Of a stretch of 64,000 nt of DNA, positions 57,224 through 64,000 are shown piece after piece (positions within the stretch are counted from its first letter, which is position 1; each line of letters begins with the position of its first letter). Source of the stretch: Thioalkalivibrio sp. XN279 (GTDB lineage Bacteria > Pseudomonadota > Gammaproteobacteria > Steroidobacterales > XN24); assembly GCF_011089885.1 (NCBI RefSeq), contig NZ_JAANBD010000025.1:1-64000 (forward strand), in the 5' to 3' direction. A model generated the notes under the pieces. The model did not search any database, had not been told where the DNA came from, and worked only from the letters and a program-made list of their open reading frames with translations. A program made the translations under genes and the position numbers.

Positions 57224-57640
57224 GTGGTTCAACAGCTCCGCTTCGAGGTCGCCACCCGCGGGCGCGGCACGCTCGACGTCACCACGCAGGTGGCAGACGC
57301 CGTGCGCCAGTCGGGCATCGCGACCGGCATCGCACACGTGTTCATTCACCACACCAGCGCCTCGCTGGTGATCACGGAGAATGCCGACCCAGCCGTGCAT
57401 CGCGACCTGGAGCGCGTGCTGGCGCGGCTGGCGCCCGACGGCGACCCGGCGTTCGAGCATGACGACGAGGGGCCGGACGACATGCCGGCGCATGTGCGCG
57501 CCATGCTCACCTGCACCAGCGTGTCGGTCCCGGTGACCTCGGGGCGCCTGGCGCTCGGCACCTGGCAGGGTATCTACCTGTACGAGCACCGCACAGCGCC
57601 GCACCGGCGGCGGATCACGGTCACGGTGCTCGGGAGTTGA
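57224..57640 (+). CDS. YjbQ-family protein (UPF0047)
   Basis: A 138-residue protein of the YjbQ/UPF0047 family. The signature HVFIHHTSASLVITENADPAV and the later PAHVRAMLTCTSVSVPV, GRLALGTWQGIYLYEHR are all present; conserved histidines suggest metal binding. E. coli YjbQ has thiamin phosphate synthase activity of low efficiency in vitro; the physiological role is unclear. The start is GTG at 57224 with GGAG 5 nt upstream. The stop overlaps the TTG of chrA. Confidence 0.9.
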   Translation: MVQQLRFEVATRGRGTLDVTTQVADAVRQSGIATGIAHVFIHHTSASLVITENADPAVHRDLERVLARLAPDGDPAFEHDDEGPDDMPAHVRAMLTCTSVSVPVTSGRLALGTWQGIYLYEHRTAPHRRRITVTVLGS

Positions 57641-58926
57641 GTGACGCGGCGCCGCCGTTCGCCGCAGCGCTGGGTGCCTGGGCGCGGATTGCGCTGCTTT
57701 CTTTTGGCGGGCCCGCGGCGCAGATCGCCGTGATGCATCGCGTGCTGGTGGAAGAGAAGGGGTGGGTCGACGAGCGCCGCTTCCTTAACGCGCTCAACTT
57801 CTGCATGTTGCTGCCGGGGCCGGAGGCCATGCAACTGGCCACTTATCTCGGCTGGATGACCCACGGCGTGCGCGGCGGCCTGGTTGCCGGGACTTTGTTC
57901 GTCCTGCCGGGATTCATCTCGATTCTCGCGCTTTCGTATGTCTACGTCCTGCTCGGTGATACGCCGGCTGTCGCAGCCATGCTGTTCGGACTCAAGGCGG
58001 CCGTGCTCGCCGTGGTGCTGGTGGCGCTGAACCAGCTGCGCCGGCGCGTGCTGCGTGACCGCGCCAGGCTCGTGCTGGCGCTGGCCGCCTTCGTGGCGAT
58101 GTTCTTTTTCCAGCTGCCGTTCCCGCTGGTCATCCTGGCGGCCGCGGGCTTCGGGCTGTGGCAGGCGCGACACCTGCGGGCGCCGGCCGGACCGGTCCCC
58201 GGTCCCGCGCAAGGGGCGCGGACCCTGGTGACGGCCGCGATCGGGCTGGCGGCCTGGCTGGTGCCCCTCGGCGCCCTGGCCTTGTGGCTCGGGCCGGCGC
58301 ATGTGCTGAGCCAGGTCGGGCTGTTCTTTAGCCAGGTCGCGGTGGTCAGCTTCGGCGGCGCCTATGCCGTGCTGGCCTACGTGGCACAACACGCTGTGGA
58401 GACCCAGGGCTGGCTCAGCCCGGTGGAAATGGTGGACGGGCTCGGGCTGGCGGAGACCACGCCGGGACCGCTGATCCAGGTGCTCCAGTTCGTGGCGTTC
58501 CTCGCGGCCTGGCGCGATGCGGCGCCCTTCGGCCCCGTGCTGGCCGGCTTGTTCGCCAGCATCGTCGCGACCTGGGCCACGTTCGTGCCGTGCTTTCTCT
58601 GGGTCTTCACGGGCGCTCCATGGGTCGAGCGCTTGTTGCACCAGCCGCGCGTATCCGGCGCCATGGCCGGCATCGGGGCGGCCGTCGTCGGCGCCGTGCT
58701 GAACCTGTCGGTGTGGTTCGCCTTGCACGTCCTGTTCCAGCGGCTCGATACGCTGCAGGCTGGGCCGGTGCGCCTGTTGCTCCCGGATCCCGCGAGCCTG
58801 GATATAAGGGCGCTGGTATTTGCGCTCGCCGCGCTGGTCCTGCTGGCGTGGCGCGGCTGGGGTCTTCTCACCGTGCTCGGCCTCGCCGTGGCGGCGGGCG
58901 TGATCCTCGAGGTGTCAGCCGCCTGA
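57637..58926 (+). CDS. chrA: Chromate transporter ChrA (long, two-domain)
   Basis: A 429-residue membrane protein with two homologous CHR domains. The first has RIALLSFGGPAAQIAVMHRVLVEEKGWVDERRFLNALNFCMLLPGPEAMQLATYLGW (in parts), and the second FFSQVAVVSFGGAYAVLAYVAQHAV with EMVDGLGLAETTPGPLIQVLQFVAFLAAW. The long form exports chromate. The start is TTG at 57637, overlapping the yjbQ stop. The last 12 bases overlap bcp. No regulatory chrB gene is here. Confidence 0.93.
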   Translation: MSDAAPPFAAALGAWARIALLSFGGPAAQIAVMHRVLVEEKGWVDERRFLNALNFCMLLPGPEAMQLATYLGWMTHGVRGGLVAGTLFVLPGFISILALSYVYVLLGDTPAVAAMLFGLKAAVLAVVLVALNQLRRRVLRDRARLVLALAAFVAMFFFQLPFPLVILAAAGFGLWQARHLRAPAGPVPGPAQGARTLVTAAIGLAAWLVPLGALALWLGPAHVLSQVGLFFSQVAVVSFGGAYAVLAYVAQHAVETQGWLSPVEMVDGLGLAETTPGPLIQVLQFVAFLAAWRDAAPFGPVLAGLFASIVATWATFVPCFLWVFTGAPWVERLLHQPRVSGAMAGIGAAVVGAVLNLSVWFALHVLFQRLDTLQAGPVRLLLPDPASLDIRALVFALAALVLLAWRGWGLLTVLGLAVAAGVILEVSAA

Positions 58927-59379
58927 CTTGCCCCCCGCCGCGACCGCGGCGCGGATGAATTCCTCGTGGCGGCCGACGCGCAGGTCCGCGAGGACCGCGT
59001 CCCGGATCACGCCGTCCGGGTCGATGAGGAAGGTGGCACGGCGCACGCCGATGCCGAGCGGGCCGTCGACGCCATAGGCCTGCACCGCCACCTTGTCGGG
59101 GTCGGCCACCAGGGTGAAGGGGAGGCCGTGCTTGTCGCGGAAGCGGGCGTGGCTGTCGGCGTCCTGAGGGCTGACGCCGACCACGCGCATCCCCGCCGCG
59201 GCGATCTCGTCGTGCATGTCGCGAATGGAGCAGGCTTCCTTGGTGCATCCGGGCGTGAAATCGGCCGGATAGAAATAAAGCACCACGGGTCCGTCCCCGA
59301 GCAGGGCATGCAAAGACACTTGGTTGCCGTCCTGGTCGGGCAGGGTGAAATCAGGGGCCTTGTCGCCGGCTTTCAGCAT
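58915..59379 (-). CDS. bcp: Peroxiredoxin Bcp (BCP/PrxQ)
   Basis: A 154-residue thiol peroxidase that reduces hydroperoxides with thioredoxin. Peroxidatic C45 and resolving C50 lie in PADFTPGCTKEAC, at the same numbers as E. coli Bcp. The motif YFYP-AD and the later PFTLVADPD are typical. It is on the minus strand, 2 nt after the GNAT gene stop. TrxB, which drives it through thioredoxin, is encoded at 39206. Confidence 0.94.
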   Translation of the reverse strand: MLKAGDKAPDFTLPDQDGNQVSLHALLGDGPVVLYFYPADFTPGCTKEACSIRDMHDEIAAAGMRVVGVSPQDADSHARFRDKHGLPFTLVADPDKVAVQAYGVDGPLGIGVRRATFLIDPDGVIRDAVLADLRVGRHEEFIRAAVAAGGKSGG

Positions 59380-59381
59380 CC

Positions 59382-59837
59382 TCAGTCTCCCGCGCCGGCC
59401 TCGAGCACGGTGTAACCGCTCTCGTGCATGCCGAGTTTCAGGTAAGTGGCGCGGGCGCGTTCATTACTCTTCAGCACGTAGAGGCGCACGGCACGGACGT
59501 CGTCGGTTGCGGCCAGCGCTTCGATGTGGCGGTACAGGCGCGAGAACACGCCGCAGCCGCGGAAGTCGGGATGCACGTAGACGCTCTGGATCCACCAGAT
59601 CCAGCCGTCGCGCCAGTCGCTCCATTCATAAGTGATCATGGTGGTGCCGACGATGCGACCATCCACCTCGGCGATGAAATAGCGGCCCTTGCCCACATCC
59701 TCGAGCAAGCGGCGCACCCCGGCACACAGGGTGTCCCAGTCGAGGTCTTTGTCCTCGGTCTCGGCCGCCAGGGCCCGGTTGAACTCGGCGATGGTCGCCC
59801 AGTCGGTGGCTTCGGCATTGCGTACGAGTATGTCCAT
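59382..59837 (-). CDS. GNAT-family N-acetyltransferase
   Basis: A 151-residue acetyltransferase. VRNAEATDWATIAEFNRALAAETEDKDLD opens the fold; the motif A/CoA loop is IQSVYVHPDFRGCGVFSRLYRHI (about residues 86-108), and LYVLKSNERARATYLKLGM forms motif B. The R-G-C-G-V replaces the usual Q/RxxGxG/A only slightly. Substrate unknown. It is first in a two-gene unit with bcp; the tRNA-Ala gene is divergent 24 nt away. Confidence 0.87.
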   Translation of the reverse strand: MDILVRNAEATDWATIAEFNRALAAETEDKDLDWDTLCAGVRRLLEDVGKGRYFIAEVDGRIVGTTMITYEWSDWRDGWIWWIQSVYVHPDFRGCGVFSRLYRHIEALAATDDVRAVRLYVLKSNERARATYLKLGMHESGYTVLEAGAGD

Positions 59838-59861
59838 GCAATAGAATTCCCGGCTTCGCGT

Positions 59862-59937
59862 GGGGCCGTAGCTCAGTTGGGAGAGCGCCTGGATCGCACC
59901 CAGGAGGTCGTCGGTTCGATTCCGATCGGCTCCACCA
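59862..59937 (+). tRNA. tRNA-Ala(CGC)
   Basis: 76 nt with encoded CCA. Acceptor GGGGCCG pairs with CGGCTCC, including the G3-U70 pair that is the alanine identity element. The anticodon stem CCTGG-CCAGG holds loop ATCGCAC, anticodon CGC. The D loop (AGCTCAGTTGGGAGAGC) and T arm (TCGGTTCGATTCCGA) are normal. Confidence 0.97.
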
Positions 59938-59959
59938 TCCCCCCGCTTCTGTGCACATC

Positions 59960-60973
59960 ATGCAGGATTCATCGGAAGGTACAACCCGCCAGGTCGCCAT
60001 GGTGGGATTCGATGGCTTTCAGCTGCTCGATGTGACGGGTCCGCTGGAAGTCTTCAGTTCCGCTTCCCGCCTGCTGCGGGCGCAGGGATATCGTGGTCCG
60101 GAGCCTTACCGCGTGGAGCTGCTTGCTGCCGCGCCGGGCCTGGTGCGCAGTTCGTCCGGTCTTGGGATTCATGCAGCACGGTCCTGGCGGGACCTGGATG
60201 CAGTGGACACCTTGCTCGTGGCCGGCGGCGGCGGGATCGCCGAGGCGCTCGACGACGCTGAGCTGGTGCAGTGGATTCGCGTGCAGGCGCCCCGGGCGCG
60301 ACGGTACGGCTCGGTATGCACCGGCGCGCTGCTGCTGGCGCGTGCCGGATTGCTCGAAGGGCGTCGCGCAACCACTCACTGGGCGGCCGTCGATGAGCTC
60401 GAGCGTCTCGAGCCGGCGCTGCGCCTGGTCCGCGACGTCGTGTTTGTGCGGGACGGACGCCTGTGGACTTCGGCCGGCGTGACTGCGGGCATGGACATGG
60501 CGTTGGCGATGGTGGGCGAGGACTGGGGGCGCAAGCTGGCGCTCGAGGTGGCACAGCAGCTGGTGATGTATATCAGTCGAGCGGGCGGGTCGGCGCAGCG
60601 CGGGCCGCCACTCGAGGTGCAGGTCCGGGCGCTGGAGAGCCGCTTCGCCCACCTGGCCACGCGGGTCCAGGAGCAGCCCGGAGCGAAATTGTCGGTGGAC
60701 ACGCTGGCGTCCTGGTGCGGGATGAGCCCGCGGCACTTCGCCCGTTGCTTCCGCAAAGAGATGGGCGTTACGCCGGCACAGTTTGTCGAAGGCGTCCGCT
60801 TCGAGGCGGCCTGCCAGGCGCTGGGTTCCACCGCTGCTCCAGTGAGCAAAATCGCTGCGCTGTGCGGCTTCGGCAGCTCCGAAACGCTGCGGCGCGTCTT
60901 CATGCGCCGGCTTGGCGTCACCCCTGGCATTTACCGGCGCCAACGCCTGGGCGCGGACGCCACTGCGGCCTGA
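59960..60973 (+). CDS. GlxA-family AraC-type regulator with DJ-1/PfpI domain
   Basis: A 337-residue transcription factor. Residues 10-190 form a DJ-1/PfpI-like sensor (VAMVGFDGFQLLDVTGPLEVF, then YGSVCTGALLLARAGLL and RATTHWAAVDEL), and 225-330 the two helix-turn-helix AraC DNA-binding domain (VDTLASWCGMSPRHFARCFRKEMGVTP and VSKIAALCGFGSSETLRRVF). It is the type called GlxA; relatives regulate catabolism (e.g. choline, carnitine or arginine). The target is not evident. ATG at 59960; GTG at 59951 is also in frame. It lies between two tRNA genes. Confidence 0.9.
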   Translation: MQDSSEGTTRQVAMVGFDGFQLLDVTGPLEVFSSASRLLRAQGYRGPEPYRVELLAAAPGLVRSSSGLGIHAARSWRDLDAVDTLLVAGGGGIAEALDDAELVQWIRVQAPRARRYGSVCTGALLLARAGLLEGRRATTHWAAVDELERLEPALRLVRDVVFVRDGRLWTSAGVTAGMDMALAMVGEDWGRKLALEVAQQLVMYISRAGGSAQRGPPLEVQVRALESRFAHLATRVQEQPGAKLSVDTLASWCGMSPRHFARCFRKEMGVTPAQFVEGVRFEAACQALGSTAAPVSKIAALCGFGSSETLRRVFMRRLGVTPGIYRRQRLGADATAA

Positions 60974-61026
60974 GCCCGGAAGGGGTTTGTGAGCCCGATG
61001 CATGGGCTGGCACAATACGTCGCCCC

Positions 61027-61102
61027 GCCCCGGTAGCTCAGGGGATAGAGCGACCGCCTCCTAAGCGGTAGGTCGCAGGTTCGATTCCTGCCCGGGGCGC
61101 CA
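61027..61102 (+). tRNA. tRNA-Arg(CCT)
   Basis: 76 nt, CCA encoded. Acceptor GCCCCGG pairs fully with CCGGGGC, discriminator G. The anticodon stem ACCGC-GCGGT has loop CTCCTAA, anticodon CCT, reading the rare AGG codon. The T arm GCAGGTTCGATTCCTGC is standard. No partial repeat of the 3' end was noticed nearby, so no integrated element at this often-used site. Confidence 0.97.
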
Positions 61103-61151
61103 ACTCCCCCCCGCGTGTGCTATTTTTTTGGCACACGAAGGGAGGACGCGC

Positions 61152-61766
61152 ATGCACAAGAGCGCAACCGTTGCGGCCATCGTTGCCGCTGTCCTGCTGT
61201 ATGGCCCGCCGGCCCCGGCGGCCGATCCACCCCCCAAGGCCGCACTTTGCGCCGCGTGTCACGGCGAGGCAGCGCCGAGTCCCTACGCGGGTGTGCCCAC
61301 CATCCACGGCCAGCCGGCTACGGCGCTGGAAAACGCCCTGTACGATTTCCGGGCGACGATCCGGCCCTGCCGCAAGCCGGAATGCAGCCCGGGGCAGTCG
61401 TGTCCTGAACTGGATTTCTGTGCCATCGTCCGCGACTTGTCGGACGAAGAAATTGCCGCCCTTGCGGCGTGGTATGCATCGCAACCTTATGCGCCGCTGC
61501 CGCAGGACTGGAATCCCGCACTGGCAGCGCGCGGCCAGGCCCTGCATGCGGCCCACTGCGAGAGCTGTCACAGCGGCGGCGGCCTGAGCCCGGACAACCA
61601 GGCCACGATCCTGCGCGGGCAGCCAAAGTCGTACCTGCATGTCGCTATTCGCGACTTCCGGCACGATCGTCGTATCGCAGTGGCGGAGATGGACGCCATG
61701 ATCCGCGAGCTGTCCGAGGAGGATATCGCGGCCCTGGTGGAGTTCTACGCGCGCCCGGTGCAGTGA
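61152..61766 (+). CDS. Periplasmic di-haem cytochrome c with four-cysteine insert (copy 1)
   Basis: A 204-residue exported cytochrome. Signal peptide about 1-24 (VAAIVAAVLLYGPPAPA). Haem sites CAACH (33-37) and CESCH (136-140) define two domains like cytochrome c4. Between them sit four more cysteines at 73, 78, 84 and 90 in the pattern C-x4-C-x5-C-x5-C. The first domain has no methionine after its haem motif, so its distal ligand must be other; the second has M180 and M183. The Shine-Dalgarno GGAGGAC is clear. A homologous gene follows after 40 nt. Confidence 0.87.
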   Translation: MHKSATVAAIVAAVLLYGPPAPAADPPPKAALCAACHGEAAPSPYAGVPTIHGQPATALENALYDFRATIRPCRKPECSPGQSCPELDFCAIVRDLSDEEIAALAAWYASQPYAPLPQDWNPALAARGQALHAAHCESCHSGGGLSPDNQATILRGQPKSYLHVAIRDFRHDRRIAVAEMDAMIRELSEEDIAALVEFYARPVQ

Positions 61767-61806
61767 CCGTTATGCTCCGGCACGACTGGCCGCCGAGGGA
61801 GAAATC

Positions 61807-62460
61807 ATGATCAAGAGAATCGTGTTGCTGGCCCTCGTCCTCGCTTCGCCCGCCGCCGGCGCGGAGGAGGCTGCTGCTCAGGCGGACGCCGCGGCACAGG
61901 CGCCAGGCATGGTCGGCTTCTGCGCTGTGTGTCACGGCGAGACCGGTCCGAGCCCGTTCCCTGACGTCCCGACCATTCACGGACTGCCGCACGGCGTGAT
62001 CGAGAATGCGCTGTTCAGCTACGCCCGCGGGATGCGCCCGTGCCGGCTCACCGCCTGCAGCGAAAGCGGCGCGTGCCCGGGCATGACCATGTGCGATATC
62101 GCTGCCGGCATGAATCACGATGTCCGGGACGAGCTGGCGGAGTGGTACGGCCAGCAACCCTTCCCCGCGCACCAGGACCCGTACGACCCCGAGCTGGCCG
62201 CCGTCGGTCGCAAGCTGCACGACGAGCACTGTGAAATCTGCCATACCAACCTGGGCTCGGACCCCGTCGACGATGCGAGCATGTTGCGCGGACAACGCAA
62301 GGTTTACCTGCGCACCGCCCTCGAAGACGTGCACCAGGGCCGGCGCGTGTTCGGGCTGGCAGCGATGGAAGAATTGATCAAGGGCATGTCTGCACAGGAG
62401 CTGGACGCGCTTGCGGAGTTCTATTCCGGCCCGGCGGCCTACCCGTTGGCGGAGGAATAG
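61807..62460 (+). CDS. Periplasmic di-haem cytochrome c with four-cysteine insert (copy 2)
   Basis: A 217-residue paralogue of the preceding gene. Signal peptide about 1-19 (ending PAAGA), followed by an Ala-rich linker. Haem sites CAVCH (39-43) and CEICH (142-146). Extra cysteines at 79, 84, 90 and 96 repeat exactly the C-x4-C-x5-C-x5-C spacing of copy 1. Unlike copy 1, domain one has methionines (M93, M95, M102) that could ligate haem; domain two has M187 and M194. AGGGAG precedes the ATG. The two probably form a tandem electron-transfer pair. Confidence 0.87.
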   Translation: MIKRIVLLALVLASPAAGAEEAAAQADAAAQAPGMVGFCAVCHGETGPSPFPDVPTIHGLPHGVIENALFSYARGMRPCRLTACSESGACPGMTMCDIAAGMNHDVRDELAEWYGQQPFPAHQDPYDPELAAVGRKLHDEHCEICHTNLGSDPVDDASMLRGQRKVYLRTALEDVHQGRRVFGLAAMEELIKGMSAQELDALAEFYSGPAAYPLAEE

Positions 62461-62468
62461 GGTCCCGC

Positions 62469-63875
62469 ATGCGGTTGAGCTTCCACGGGGCGGTCGGCGG
62501 GGTCACAGGCAGTTGTTACCTCCTGGAGTGCGCCGGCCGCCGCGTGCTGCTGGAATGCGGACTGGTGCAGGGCGGGCGCGAGGCCGAGCAACTCAATCGC
62601 GCACCCTTCCCGGTGCCGGCCGAGTCGCTGGACGCGGTCGTCCTGAGCCATGCCCACATCGACCACTCCGGGCGCCTGCCCCTGCTGGTGCAGCAGGGAT
62701 TCAGCGGACGCATCTACGCGCAACGAGCCACCACGGACCTCTGCGACATCATGCTGCGGGACGCAGCATACCTGCAGGAAAAAGACGCCGAGACAGAGAA
62801 CCGCAAGCGCGCGCGCAAGGGGCTGCCGCCGCTGCCGCCGCTGTACGACACGCGTGACGCGGAAAAGACGCTGCAGCATTTCGAGTCCCTCGACTACGGC
62901 GAGATCGTGGCAGTGGCGCCCGGCATCCGGCTCCGGCTCCGGGATGCGGGCCACATTCTGGGCTCGGCCATCGTGGAGCTGTGGGTGAGCGAGGATGACG
63001 CCACGCGCAAGGTGGTGTTCTCCGGCGACCTGGGCTTGCGCGACGCCCCGATCCTGCGCGACCCGGAGTTGGTGCATGAGGCCGATGCCGTACTGCTCGA
63101 GTCCACCTACGGCGATCGGCGGCATCGTTCGCGGGAAGAAAGCCTGCAGGAGATGGGTGAGATCTTTGCGCGCGCGCATGCGGACGGCGGCAACATCCTC
63201 ATCCCCGCCTTCGCGGTGGGCCGCACCCAGGAACTGCTTTACCTTTTTATGCGTCATTTCGACGCCTGGGGGCTGAAGCACTGGCGCGTGTGCCTGGACA
63301 GTCCCATGGCGATTCGCGCCACCGAGGTCTACGCCAGTCACGTGGGCCTCCACGACGCAGACGCGGTCGCCTTGTGGCGCGGGCAGGGTGACGGCCTTGC
63401 CGGCCGGCTCGAATTCATTCGCACGCCGCAGCAGTCGCGCGCCTTGAACAAGGTGCGTTCAGGCCTCGTCATCGTCGCCGCCAGCGGCATGTGCGAAGGC
63501 GGTCGCATCCGCCACCACCTGAAGAACCAGCTCTGGCGGCCGCGCTGCCACGTGGTGATCGTCGGCTACCAGGCGCGTGGCACCACCGGGCGCCAGCTGG
63601 TCGACGGCAACGCCTACGTCTCCCTGTGGGGCGAGGCCATCCGCGTGAAAGCCCAGGTCCACACCATCGGGGGATTCTCGGCGCACGCCGACCAAGAGGG
63701 GCTGGTGGACTGGTACCGGGGCTTCCACCACCGGCCGCCAGTGTGGCTGGTGCACGGCGAGGACGATGCCAGGGCGGCCCTGGCGCAGCGCCTGCAGCAG
63801 GTCACAGGGGCCAGGGTGCGGGTGCCGCAGCTCGGCGACGTGCTGGAGCTCGGGGAGCTGCCGGGCCGCGGCTAG
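62469..63875 (+). CDS. Metallo-beta-lactamase/beta-CASP nuclease (CPSF73-like)
   Basis: A 468-residue protein of the beta-CASP RNA-processing group. MBL motifs: VVLSHAHIDHSGRLP near 57-72, HILGSAIVEL, FSGDLG. Then the beta-CASP domain (about 200-390: VLLESTYGDRRH, IPAFAVGRTQELLYLF, LVIVAASGMCEGGRIRHHL) and a C-terminal segment with HTIGGFSAHADQEGL and VHGEDDA. All catalytic histidines appear. Bacterial members of this type (YsH/TTHA0252-like) are ribonucleases; the cellular target is unknown. It begins 8 nt after the second cytochrome. Confidence 0.9.
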   Translation: MRLSFHGAVGGVTGSCYLLECAGRRVLLECGLVQGGREAEQLNRAPFPVPAESLDAVVLSHAHIDHSGRLPLLVQQGFSGRIYAQRATTDLCDIMLRDAAYLQEKDAETENRKRARKGLPPLPPLYDTRDAEKTLQHFESLDYGEIVAVAPGIRLRLRDAGHILGSAIVELWVSEDDATRKVVFSGDLGLRDAPILRDPELVHEADAVLLESTYGDRRHRSREESLQEMGEIFARAHADGGNILIPAFAVGRTQELLYLFMRHFDAWGLKHWRVCLDSPMAIRATEVYASHVGLHDADAVALWRGQGDGLAGRLEFIRTPQQSRALNKVRSGLVIVAASGMCEGGRIRHHLKNQLWRPRCHVVIVGYQARGTTGRQLVDGNAYVSLWGEAIRVKAQVHTIGGFSAHADQEGLVDWYRGFHHRPPVWLVHGEDDARAALAQRLQQVTGARVRVPQLGDVLELGELPGRG

Positions 63876-64000
63876 AGCTGCTTGTCCTCCAGCCGGAGCG
63901 TGCCGATCTGGCGGTCATCGCGCCAGTGTTCCAACTGCACGAAATGGAACACCAGCAATGGCGCCGACCACCCGTCGAGCCACTCGGAGTCCGTGCCAAG
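63872..64000 (-). CDS. C-terminal end of an unidentified gene
   Basis: Last 42 codons of a minus-strand gene that continues beyond the window. The end reads EWLDGWSAPLLVFHFVQLEH, then WRDDRQIGTLRLEDKQL. The stop shares bases with the stop of the beta-CASP gene (TAG on one strand is CTA on the other), so the two are convergent and overlap by four bases. Too little is visible to name it. An overlapping 65-residue frame at 63802-63999 is a shadow. Confidence 0.5.
   Translation of the reverse strand, partial: LGTDSEWLDGWSAPLLVFHFVQLEHWRDDRQIGTLRLEDKQL

Noticed and set aside
61027-61102. Integration site at tRNA-Arg(CCT)
   Set aside because: No integrase and no repeat of the tRNA 3' end in the following 3 kb; genes there have ordinary composition.

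Overview
The window is a contiguous piece of chromosome from a high-GC gammaproteobacterium. The gene orders are classic for that class: comEC-exbB-exbD-msbA-lpxK-ycaR-kdsB, rne/rluC, maf-yceD-rpmF-plsX-fabH, clpS-clpA-infA-aat and ftsK-lolA-rarA-serS. It also carries Gram-negative envelope genes (LPS, Lol, Mla-type transport, type II secretion). Codon use, with G/C at third positions and frequent GTG/TTG starts, is even throughout. I see no prophage, insertion sequence, CRISPR array or rRNA operon. I cannot place the organism below class.

Layout. 1-6336: end of comEC, then a tightly overlapping envelope operon (ExbB/ExbD, MsbA, LpxK, Trm112-like protein, KdsB). 6299-12468: small conserved gene, protein-tyrosine phosphatase, RNase E with a long leader and a repeat-expanded tail, divergent rluC, a HAD phosphatase, Maf/YceF. 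12564-15352: yceD-rpmF-plsX-fabH. 15332-19470: DUF2878 membrane protein, pyrophosphatase, orphan ParA with a DUF1232 gene, L,D-transpeptidase and a small Lpp/OprI-like lipoprotein sharing a bidirectional terminator. 19614-25618: an SOS mutagenesis operon, lexA-imuA-imuB-dnaE2, behind a strong promoter with a canonical LexA box.

25619-28407 is the most unusual part. A BlaI/BlaR1-like pair and one tiny acidic gene sit among four dispersed hairpins (HP1-HP4). These share a 25-28 nt apical core but have unrelated, nearly perfectly paired stems of about 22-25 bp. Their bases change in compensating ways, so this looks like an undescribed structured repeat or RNA family.

28408-34232 (minus): gspC-D-E-F of type II secretion, without the pseudopilin genes. 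34424-39196: N-degron proteolysis genes (clpS, clpA, aat) with infA and a FemAB-like acyltransferase. 39206-47484: trxB, alanine dehydrogenase, ftsK-lolA-vanZ-rarA-serS. 47481-50121: NUDIX hydrolase, an unidentified secreted protein, a BAX-inhibitor-1-family membrane protein. 50296-53867: an MCE-type lipid transport operon (STAS-MlaE fusion, MlaF, MlaD, auxiliary lipoprotein). 54030-59837: tRNA-Ser, membrane protein, histidine phosphatase, YfcC-like transporter, HemG-like flavodoxin, YjbQ, ChrA, Bcp, GNAT. 59862 to the end: tRNA-Ala(CGC), GlxA-type regulator, tRNA-Arg(CCT), two tandem di-haem cytochromes with an unusual four-cysteine insert, a beta-CASP nuclease, and the tail of an unidentified gene.

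Starts were chosen from family alignment, Shine-Dalgarno sequences and stop/start overlaps. Promoters, operators and hairpin structures were found by eye and have not been computed.
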